Part shown: positions 32,575-40,400 of the stretch, piece by piece | How the letters are laid out: each line of letters opens with the position of its first letter | Position numbering within the stretch: position 1 is the first letter of the stretch | Source of the DNA: a virus | Virus record (IMG/VR): IMGVR_UViG_3300007512_000010 | Coordinates: 54,971 to 118,970 of that record | Length of the DNA: 64,000 nucleotides | Strand: one strand, 5' to 3' | Notes under the pieces: model-generated | What the model was told of the DNA's origin: nothing | Databases searched by the model: none | What the model saw: only the letters and a program-made list of their open reading frames with translations | Made by a program: the position numbers and the translations under genes

Positions 32575-33012
32575 TTACTTCTCCAATATCCGGGTTATTG
32601 CCCCCGAGATAAAATGTTCCATACTCTCCGTTCGTTCTGTTGGGAGGTGCTCAAAGAACAAGTCCACTATTCGGGCGGTCTTGTCTTCTGAGATGGAGTC
32701 CTTTTTAATATATTTCCGAAGTTCCGCGTTAGCGGCGGCACCAAAAGCTCGTTTAGCTGCGGGCTCTCTTTTACTTCGTTCTTCGTATAGAGCCGCTATC
32801 AGCCGTTTAGCCTCTTCGTCTTTACTGGGGTCAAGGTCGAGTGCCTTAAGAATCTTCTCCAAACTCTGGTTTGGCGGTAAAACTTTGCCCGTTTCGTACT
32901 GACGGTACGTCTCTCTATTTAATCCACACAATTCTGCAAATTTACGAGAGGACAGTCTGCGGCTGGTTCGCATGGTTGACAAAACCGTGCCGAAACGAGA
33001 TTTTGTTTTCAT
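32575..33012 (-). CDS. XRE-family HTH transcription regulator (145 aa)
   Basis: Residues about 8-62 form a Cro/CI-type helix-turn-helix: GTVLSTMRTSRRLSSRKFAE, LCGLNRETYRQYETGKVLPP, then LEKILKALDLDP. A C-terminal helical part (about 90-145) may be for oligomerisation. GAGG lies 6 nt before ATG. It is near the start of the minus-strand early operon, beside the strand switch at 33297-33382, so control of early or divergent late transcription is likely (inference). Confidence 0.85.
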   Translation of the reverse strand: MKTKSRFGTVLSTMRTSRRLSSRKFAELCGLNRETYRQYETGKVLPPNQSLEKILKALDLDPSKDEEAKRLIAALYEERSKREPAAKRAFGAAANAELRKYIKKDSISEDKTARIVDLFFEHLPTERTESMEHFISGAITRILEK

Positions 33013-33023
33013 AGAGTCCTCTG

Positions 33024-33296
33024 CTAGTTGTCTTGATCGCTATCATGATATATGACAGAATCTTCTTTGTCACAAGCAGATACTTCGTCAAAGTCGATAT
33101 CTATGATGGTTCCACCGGTTTCAAGCGCAGTCCCTGTGGTATCTTGAGAGGGTGGTTTGCGGAGACTGCGGGAGATCCTATTGAATAAGTCCATCAAACC
33201 AGTTACTAAAATTTCAGGAACTTCTCTGGGTTCATCTGTTGTTATAGAATCAGTTGGCACTTCTACATTAATGGTATACGGTTTATCATTTGACAT
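33024..33296 (-). CDS. first gene of early block, small acidic protein (90 aa)
   Basis: Start ATG 33296 with GGAGG 7 nt upstream. A longer in-frame extension would run through the divergent promoter region and is rejected. The product is MSNDKPYTINVEVPTDSITT followed by an acidic sequence with one amphipathic helix (LVTGLMDLFNRISRSLRK) and an acidic end. No family was recognised. Being first in the early transcript, it could act on the host. Confidence 0.55.
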   Translation of the reverse strand: MSNDKPYTINVEVPTDSITTDEPREVPEILVTGLMDLFNRISRSLRKPPSQDTTGTALETGGTIIDIDFDEVSACDKEDSVIYHDSDQDN

Positions 33297-33340
33297 GATC
33301 ACTAACCTCCGAGTTAGGGTGTAGGTAAGGTAGCTAACAA

Positions 33341-33360
33341 AGTGCTTATACCAAAAAGGG
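33341..33360 (+). promoter_or_regulatory. candidate late promoter at the strand switch
   Basis: AGTGCTTATACCAAAAAGGG lies 23 nt before ATG 33383, at the start of the long plus-strand structural block. It matches AGTTCTTATACCTAAAACGG at 37417-37436 in 11 of the first 12 bases. No sigma70 -10/-35 pair is evident here. Confidence 0.45.
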
Positions 33361-33382
33361 CTCAACCATTGTGGAGATAGAA

Positions 33383-34378
33383 ATGCCAAGCTTTTCAAAT
33401 GTTTACGACCAGTATGACGATGAAGGACGCTTCCTTCGAAGGGAGCTTTCTGACAAGGGCGTTCCTGCAATTATTAAAGTTGCCGCAAACTTGTCGGAAG
33501 CAACGATTAAGCATGCTGAAGATTACGCTCTAGTTGCTGAAACTGAGCATGGTACGGAATACCGTTATCCTGTGTGTGACGCTGGGAACACCGTTGCATC
33601 AGCGATTTACTTCGCTGAGTACGGGGATTCTCTGCCTGGAGACCTCCGCAAGGAAGCTGCGAAGAAGCTGAATGAGGCCCTAGTCTCTTTTGGCTTTACG
33701 CCCCCTGAAGAACTCACTAAGACTGCCGCAATTGAGGTTGGTTACAGTGGTGAGGGCGAGGATATGTCTCTTGAGACCCTGTTTGGGTTTACCGGCTCAG
33801 ACGAGGACAACATGGAGTTGGTTGAGGATGCATTCAGCGGCCTCTCCCCAAGAGGAAAACGTCGCTTGGCTCTTCAGGTTAAAGAGGCAGGCGCAGAGTT
33901 CTCCGAAAAGCTGGCTAATTATGCTGCCGATGATATCGGAAGTGACTTCAATCTTGCTCTCGATACAAGAAGACTCGTTCTTATGGAGGCCGACGCCATC
34001 ATCGAATTAGAAGAGCTTCAGAAAAAGGCGTCCGCTGGGTTTGTTGGGGAGCCTTTGGCCGAAGCCCTCACAGAGTTTGATGAGAAGTACAAGATTACCC
34101 ACCATTATAACAACGTAATATTGGATCCGTACGCATCCGTATTTGGCTCTACTATTGAGAAGGCCGCAAACGTAGAGCGCCCGGTAGAGATTGGTGGAAA
34201 CGAATATACATCCGACAGGATCGCTTCTTGGGTTACAGGTGGCGGAGCCTCACAACTAGAAGATGCTTTTGGTGAGGACTTCAAGGAGCAATTCCAGGCT
34301 GACCCAGCCACGGTGTTGTCCAGCCTACCGACTACCCACAAGCAAGCAATCGCTCGGATGATTGATGAAGCCCATTAA
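33383..34378 (+). CDS. virion/assembly-associated protein (331 aa)
   Basis: Start ATG 33383 with GGAG 6 nt upstream; an in-frame GTG at 33371 overlaps that site and is rejected. Residues about 45-110 have ALVAETEHGTEYRYPVCDAG, IYFAEYGDSLPGDLRKEAAK and LNEALVSFGF. I recall this module (hydrated 'D-A-x-x-V-x-x-A-I-x-Y-F' then 'L-P-x-x-x-R-x-x-A-A') from phage structural or internal proteins. KTA and KKA motifs like those in the scaffold genes occur (LTKTAAIE, LQKKASAG). As the first late gene, before portal, it may be an internal head protein. The function is unproven. Confidence 0.55.
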   Translation: MPSFSNVYDQYDDEGRFLRRELSDKGVPAIIKVAANLSEATIKHAEDYALVAETEHGTEYRYPVCDAGNTVASAIYFAEYGDSLPGDLRKEAAKKLNEALVSFGFTPPEELTKTAAIEVGYSGEGEDMSLETLFGFTGSDEDNMELVEDAFSGLSPRGKRRLALQVKEAGAEFSEKLANYAADDIGSDFNLALDTRRLVLMEADAIIELEELQKKASAGFVGEPLAEALTEFDEKYKITHHYNNVILDPYASVFGSTIEKAANVERPVEIGGNEYTSDRIASWVTGGGASQLEDAFGEDFKEQFQADPATVLSSLPTTHKQAIARMIDEAH

Positions 34379-35021
34379 GGCTAATAGTGGTTTGGGCTCC
34401 CCCAAACACGCGTTCACGAATAAGTCTGCGCACCCACTTGTACTGAACCTTCTCTTGGTTAAGGAGTTTGGTCCTGAGTACCTTGGTTGGGAACCGGAAA
34501 CTTGTTGGCTTGAGATTTCCCGTACATGGGGAACAACCGTTTCTGAAGTAAACAGAAATAAAATCCAGGCTATCCGGACTTGCCACACAACGGACCAGCC
34601 CTACGAGCGTTGGGAAGTATTCGATCTTGTTTGCTCTGGGCTTTTAGGGACACCACCCAAGTTCGACTTGATACAGAAGCCCTCTCCACACAGAGCGGCC
34701 TTTGCATTAGATGTGCTAAGCCAAGTAAAAGAGGGCACAAAGATTTCGGATGAGGTGTACAAGTACACCGCCGCGTGCATGATGGATTACGGCTTGGCCT
34801 ACGGGCCGGGTCCGCTGGGTCCGTGCAACGAACACCTACTTAAGTTTGTTTCTCGGGAGCAGCAGTTGCGAGTAAAGGCGGCTTTGGACCGGAAATATGT
34901 CCCCACGTTTGATGGTGTGAACGAGGATGACGTACAAATTATGAAGTGCATTACTGTGCAAGACTTCTTGGAGAGTTCTTCCAGAATGCTTCTTATTCAG
35001 TTAAAACGGCTTCTTCCGTAG
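34365..35021 (+). CDS. conserved phage protein upstream of portal (218 aa)
   Basis: ATG 34365 overlaps the previous gene end by 14 nt; a TTG one codon earlier is also open. The sequence contains LLLVKEFGPEYLGWEPETCW, NRNKIQAIRTCHTTDQPYER and WEVFDLVCSGLLGTPPKF. I recall the 'f-G-x-e-Y-l-x-W-e-p-e-t' segment from proteins encoded next to portal genes in several large phages. It is mostly helical. A connector, completion or scaffold-linked role is a guess from position. Confidence 0.5.
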   Translation: MKPIKANSGLGSPKHAFTNKSAHPLVLNLLLVKEFGPEYLGWEPETCWLEISRTWGTTVSEVNRNKIQAIRTCHTTDQPYERWEVFDLVCSGLLGTPPKFDLIQKPSPHRAAFALDVLSQVKEGTKISDEVYKYTAACMMDYGLAYGPGPLGPCNEHLLKFVSREQQLRVKAALDRKYVPTFDGVNEDDVQIMKCITVQDFLESSSRMLLIQLKRLLP

Positions 35022-35030
35022 GGGATTATT

Positions 35031-37034
35031 ATGTCTAGTAATATTGGTCGTTACGTTTCAGGCGGTAGAGCCCGCGCATCCACGGTGGGCAGACCAGAAA
35101 AGTTCTACCCGAGTCCCTTTTTTGACGTTGCACAAAACTATCTACCCAAAACGATCAAAGATACTTTTGACTGGTGCTTGTACTACCAGCTTACTAATCC
35201 CCTGGTCAGCAGCATTACGCAGAAGCTCGCAACTTACGCCATTACCGACCTTATCTATGAGGACGATAACGAAGGCGTCACAGAGCGATACAAAGAGATC
35301 TTCGAAAAGCAGTTTTTGCTGCGGCAGTTCCTCGTAGAAACGAATCTAGATAGGTACACGTACGGCAATGCTTTTGTCTCCGTATCCTTCCCCTTTACAA
35401 AGGTTCTTACTTGTAAGGAGTGCAAGGCAGACTACGAGGCAAGGAAGATCAAGTACAAGTGGAAGAGCTATCAATTCCACATCACTTGCGACTCGTGCGG
35501 GCACGAAGGGATTGCTGGTGTAAAGGATGAGCCAGTAAAGGCTGGCCTACAGATTCGGCTTATTCGTTGGAATCCGAAGAACATCAAAATCAACTACAAC
35601 GAAATTACCGGGAAAAGCGAGTATTACTACGAGGTTCCTCGCTATATCAAAAACGATATCACCCTCGGTAAACCCTCAATCATCGAAACGGTGCCGCAGG
35701 CTTTTATCGAGGCAATGCGGAAGAAGAAGAGCATCCTTCTCGAAAGCTCTAAACTGTTTCACGCGAAACGTGCATCAATCTCAAGAGCCCCCTCCGATAG
35801 TGGCTGGGGTGCTCCACTCATCCTCCCAGTGCTTAAGGATATTTTCTTTCTACAGGTCTTGAGGAAAGCTCAGGAAGCTGTCGCCATGGAGCACATCGTC
35901 CCCATGCGGGTCATGTTTCCACAGGTAACTACAGACGGGAACAACCCTTACGCACACATCAATCTTCAGGATTGGCAGGAAGAGGTCTCTAGTCAGATTA
36001 AGAAGTGGCGGCAGGACAACAACCATATCCCGGTGATGCCTGTCCCCGTTGGCTACCAGATGATTGGCGGGCAAGGGCGGTCACTACTCCTCCACCAAGA
36101 ACTCCGAATTTATAATGATCAAATAATCGCTGGAATGGGTGTTCCCACTGGGTTCTTTTACGGAGAGCAGCAGTACTCAGGGGCCTCAGTGAATCTTAGG
36201 GCGCTAGAGAATGAGTTTTTGGGAAATCGGCAGGATATGCTTCGTCTCGTTGAGTTTATCCGTGATCGTGTGTGCGCTTTCTTGGATCTTCCTAAAATCA
36301 AACTGAAGTTCAAGCCATTCAAGATGGCTGACGACATCCAGCGAGCACAGTTTGATATGCAGCTTGCTGGCTCAAACATGATTAGTCGCAGAACCTTCTT
36401 GGAGTCCCGAGACTTTAACTTTGAGAGCGAGCAGGAACTTATCAGCACTGAACTGACGAAGATGAATAAGCAGCAGCGTGAGCAAATGATCGCACAGGCG
36501 AGCGCTCAGGGCGAAGCAATGCTCATCAATACTCGGTATCAGGGACAGGCTCAATTCCTACAGGCAGAGTCTCAGCAGGAGTTGCAACAGGCATTCCCGG
36601 AAATGGCCCAGCAACAAGCAGCCGCTCAACAGGGCGGTGGTGCTCCGCAACAAGGAGGCGCTCCGCCACAGCAAGGCGGCGGTGATCCAGCCGCCGCTCA
36701 ACAACAGGGGGCACCGCCTCCCGGAATGGAGCAACAGCAACAACAGCCGCCGCAACAAGAAGGCGGGCCTGTCCAAGGGGTGGAGCAGAGTCCGGTTCAG
36801 GCTCAACAAAACGGCGGCATGGTAGATATGTTTGCACAGGCCAAGCAACTCACCTCAGAGCTAAAAAAGATGAATGAGGTGGACAGGTATCGGGCCATGT
36901 CCCAAATCCGTGCAAGCAACCCTGATCTCTACATGTTGGTGAATAATGCCCTATCTGGGGCTGGCGTGAAGTCCATGAATCCCCTACCGGAGAAACTACC
37001 TTCACGCGCAGACCCAGATAGAGCGCAGGTTTAA
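35031..37034 (+). CDS. portal protein with Cys4 insert and Gln-rich tail (667 aa)
   Basis: The portal layout is clear. An N-terminal helical clip/stem region (FDWCLYYQLTNPLVSSITQK) is followed by long stretches including RAPSDSGWGAPLILPVLKDI, GMGVPTGFFYGEQQYSGASV and LRALENEFLGNRQDMLRLVE, typical of T4 gp20/SPP1-like portals. Two CxxC pairs (CKECKADY, CDSCGHEG) around residues 125-165 make a probable zinc ribbon inside the wing, unusual for portals. From about residue 500 the sequence becomes Gln/Gly/Pro-rich (QQGGGAPQQGG), a flexible tail. It forms the dodecameric DNA gate at the head vertex. RBS AGGGG. Confidence 0.88.
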   Translation: MSSNIGRYVSGGRARASTVGRPEKFYPSPFFDVAQNYLPKTIKDTFDWCLYYQLTNPLVSSITQKLATYAITDLIYEDDNEGVTERYKEIFEKQFLLRQFLVETNLDRYTYGNAFVSVSFPFTKVLTCKECKADYEARKIKYKWKSYQFHITCDSCGHEGIAGVKDEPVKAGLQIRLIRWNPKNIKINYNEITGKSEYYYEVPRYIKNDITLGKPSIIETVPQAFIEAMRKKKSILLESSKLFHAKRASISRAPSDSGWGAPLILPVLKDIFFLQVLRKAQEAVAMEHIVPMRVMFPQVTTDGNNPYAHINLQDWQEEVSSQIKKWRQDNNHIPVMPVPVGYQMIGGQGRSLLLHQELRIYNDQIIAGMGVPTGFFYGEQQYSGASVNLRALENEFLGNRQDMLRLVEFIRDRVCAFLDLPKIKLKFKPFKMADDIQRAQFDMQLAGSNMISRRTFLESRDFNFESEQELISTELTKMNKQQREQMIAQASAQGEAMLINTRYQGQAQFLQAESQQELQQAFPEMAQQQAAAQQGGGAPQQGGAPPQQGGGDPAAAQQQGAPPPGMEQQQQQPPQQEGGPVQGVEQSPVQAQQNGGMVDMFAQAKQLTSELKKMNEVDRYRAMSQIRASNPDLYMLVNNALSGAGVKSMNPLPEKLPSRADPDRAQV

Positions 37035-37309
37035 TGGACAAGAATTAGTATTGCCGAGGGGTTATCGCATCTGTCGCAAACGCCCCGTTGATAGTACGGG
37101 GAGGCCTTATCAGCTTTAACGACACATGCAGAGCAAACCCATCTAACGCAACCAGTGTTCTCAATGAAATGAGCACACGCCCCGCAATTCTTGGGTTCGT
37201 AGCACCAGATTCCGGCAACGTCACAAGCAATAGGTTTGGGGGCGCGAGTAGACATCGCTATCCGACGATCATCAGCGATGATTCTACGGCTGACGCGAAT
37301 AGTTCGCAT
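37031..37309 (-). CDS. small Cys-rich zinc-finger protein on the opposite strand (92 aa)
   Basis: It has CYEPKNCGACAHFIENTGCV, RWVCSACVVKADK and GVCDRCDN: eight or more Cys in CxxC-like spacing, so two zinc sites. The start is uncertain: ATG 37309 (frame limit) or ATG 37255, which has GGA about 5 nt upstream. It is the only minus-strand gene between portal and RNA polymerase and would be transcribed against them. A regulator of late transcription or a recent insertion are both possible. No family was recognised. Confidence 0.55.
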   Translation of the reverse strand: MRTIRVSRRIIADDRRIAMSTRAPKPIACDVAGIWCYEPKNCGACAHFIENTGCVRWVCSACVVKADKASPYYQRGVCDRCDNPSAILILVH

Positions 37310-37462
37310 GTGTTAAGACACCACATAAAGCACCTCTTTGACTATTGTTCCATGATTGTTAGAAAGATACACGCTGGTATACTCCTCTTATTTGGTTGGG
37401 AGCTACATTGCTCCATAGTTCTTATACCTAAAACGGGAGCGTAGTTAGCGCGGAGGCACCCA
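37310..37462. other. leader region before RNA polymerase gene with small hairpin
   Basis: This non-coding 153-nt stretch holds GGAGC-tacatt-GCTCC (37399-37414), a 5-bp hairpin, just before the promoter-like element at 37417-37439 and the GGAGG ribosome site. No other gene was seen. Confidence 0.4.
37417..37439 (+). promoter_or_regulatory. candidate promoter of the RNA polymerase gene
   Basis: AGTTCTTATACCTAAAACGG ends 27 nt before ATG 37463. Its similarity to 33341-33360 (11 of the first 12 bases) and partial similarity to 462-478 make it the best-supported phage-specific promoter candidate. A separate promoter here fits the reversed gene just upstream. Confidence 0.45.
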
Positions 37463-40400
37463 ATGGCAAACGTTCTAGATCCCCAGAGAGTTATGAAAGC
37501 TCTCGAAGACGGGACCGTAGAAAAAATAAATAGTTTTTTTCCACTAGTAGGCAAGAAGCAAACATTAGTAGCTCGTAATATCTACACCACGGGCGATACT
37601 GATTTAGATGATATTCCTTCGCAGAAAAAAGCTAGATTACGTGGACGAACATGGGCTCAGGGAGTCTATGGTGACTTTGAGTTAGTCGATAACGAGACCG
37701 GCAAAGTCATAGATAAGGTGGCTAAGGTTAAAGTTGCCGCTGTCCCGAAAATCACAAGAAGATATAGCTACATTGTCGATGGTACGGAGTATCAGGTAGA
37801 CAACCAGTGGCGGCTAAAATCCGGGGTGTACGCCAGACGTAAAGCCAACGGAGAGCTTGAGAGCCAGTTCAACCTAGCGGCTGGGCGGGGTTTCCGTTTG
37901 GGATTCGACCCCGCAAGACGAAGATTCTTAATGGGGTATGGAACGTCAAACGTTCAACTACTGCCCGTTCTACAAGCTTTGGGAATTCCGGATGAGGACA
38001 TCCGTGCTGCTTGGGGGGCTGAGCTATACGCACGGAGCGTCTCTGATAAAAAGCGGGGGGAGGTCGTTAAGCTCGCCAAGGCTCTTGTACGCGGTGCCGC
38101 CCCAGCAAACGATACTGAGGCTGCGGCAATCGTCAAAGAAGCGTACGACAAAACAGCGTTACTCAAAGATACAACAGCGATTACCCTGGGTGAAGGCTTC
38201 GATAAAGTCTCCGGTGGTGCGCTGCTAGCCTCTTCTAGAAAGTTATTAGCCATTAATAGGGGGGAGGCTGAGGTTGATAATCGGGACTCCCTTCGGTTTA
38301 AGGAGCTTTGGTCCATTGACAACCACATTCCCGAGCGGATTGGTAATTCAGCTAGAAGAATCCAGTATAAGCTAGGGAACAATATCGATAGGAAGGATAG
38401 CGTTCGCGCCATCGTTACACCGGATGTCTTCAACATCCCTATCAAAACCTTCTTTACGTCAACGTCGCTGTCCCAGCAAACAAGCCAAGTTAACCCGGTA
38501 GATATGATTGGTGGGTTCCTACGAACGACCATTATGGGGCAGGGTGGTATTTCTAATGAGCAGGCTGTTTCAGATGATGCAAAGCTTATTGACTCTAGCT
38601 TCCTAGGGTTTATCGATCCGGTGCACACACCAGAGGGCAAGCGTTCTGGTATCAGCGGGCATCTTGCTTTGGGTGTTAAGAAGGATGGGACGACGCCGTT
38701 AATCACTGTGTACGACACCAAGTCTGGGGCGTACGTGGATAAAAGCCCAGCAGACCTAGCTAATGCCGCCATCGCTTTCCCGGACCAGTACGACTTTTCT
38801 GGAAAGAAGCCTAAGGCCGTTGACAGCTTAGTAACGGTTGTCCGAAAAGACGGTGGGGATCCAGAGAAGGTTGCGCCTAATGAGGTCGATTACATCCTTC
38901 GGTCCCCCAAAGGCATGTTCTCCATCACAGCAAATCTGATCCCGTTCCTCCCTACGGATCAGGCTAATCGCGCTGGAATGGCTACCCGCCACATGGAACA
39001 AGCGGTAGCCCTAAAAGATCGAGAACAACCACTTGTGCAGGTAGTCTCCGGCAACCCGAGCAAACGGTTTAAAACGTGGGAAAACATTGTAGGTTCCTTC
39101 ACTAGTCACAACAGCCCAATCTCTGGGACTGTTCTGTCTGTTGGGGCCACCAAAATCGTTCTACAGGCGAAGGACGGTAGCAAGGTAGAGATGCCCCTCT
39201 ACGACAACTTTCCCCTGAACGACAAGAAGGCCTTTGTCAGCAGCACCCCCTTGGTTAAGAAGGGGGACACCGTCAAAGCTGGCCAGACACTCGCGGACAC
39301 CAACTTCACAAAAGACGGGACGCTGTCGATGGGCACGAACCTTAGGGTTGGCTACATCCCCTACAAAGGTTTGGTGTTTGAGGACGGCATCGTCATCTCT
39401 GAAACGGCGTCAAAGAAGCTGACTAGCGAGCATCTGCACAAAAATAGGGCGTACGTTGAAAAAAATATGCAGGTTGGGCTACGCAAGTTCCGGGCAAATT
39501 TCCCAGGCTCAGTAACGGACGATAACGCTGCCAAGCTGGATGAGGATGGTGTCATTAAGAAGGGCCAGCGGGTTGACCCAGGCGACACTTTGATGACGGT
39601 TCTCCAAAAGACAGAGCCCTCAAAAGAGCAGGCGATGTTGAAGGGAATCCATAAATCCCTGGTACGCCCCTTCAAGGACCGCTCTGTCACCTGGGAGAAG
39701 CCTTACGCCGGAGTCGTTACGGATGTTGTTCGTAATGGTCGAGAGATAATGGTCTACGTAAAGACCGAAGAACCCGCAGACGTAGGAGATAAACTCACAG
39801 GTAGGCATGGCAATAAAGGTGTTATTACTGCCGTAATACCTGATGAGGAGATGCCCAGAGATGCGGAAGGGAACCCACTCCAGTTGATTCTGAATCCTTC
39901 TGGTGTTCCGGGCCGAATCAATCTAGGGCAGGTCCTAGAGACCAGTTTGGCTAAGGTTGCTGACAAGCGGGGCGAGCCTTACGCAGTCGATAACTTTCAG
40001 GCTAGCGGAGGGAAAAAGATTGTCCGGGTTAAGGAGCACACCCGCACTATCCAGACAAAAGAAGGCCCTAAGCAAATAACGATTAAGGCCCACGACCGTG
40101 AAGTCGGCTACCAAGAGCAGGTAAAGAAGGTTCTTGCCGCAGAGGGCGTCTCTGAAACCACGGAGTTGTTCGATCCGGTCACAGGGAAGAGTCTGGGGCA
40201 AGTACTGGTAGGTAAGCAGTACACGCTTAAGCTGCTACATCAGATTGATAAGAAGCTCCGTGCTAGGGCACATGGTTACGGACACGACTACGACGCAAAC
40301 TTGGTTCCCAAGGGCGGTGGGGAAACCGGAGGCGCACAGCGGTTTGGCGAACTAGGTCTTTACGCCATGCTTGCCCACGGAGCTACAGCCAATATTCGGG

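Noticed and set aside
33297-33470. N-terminal extension of the 90-aa early gene across the strand switch
   Set aside because: It would overlap the divergent plus-strand gene and promoter; a strong GGAGG precedes ATG 33296.
36540-36830. Gln/Gly/Pro-rich portal tail as a frameshift artefact
   Set aside because: The frame continues into a normal folded-looking C-terminus (VDRYRAMSQIRASNPDLYML), so the low-complexity stretch is a genuine linker.
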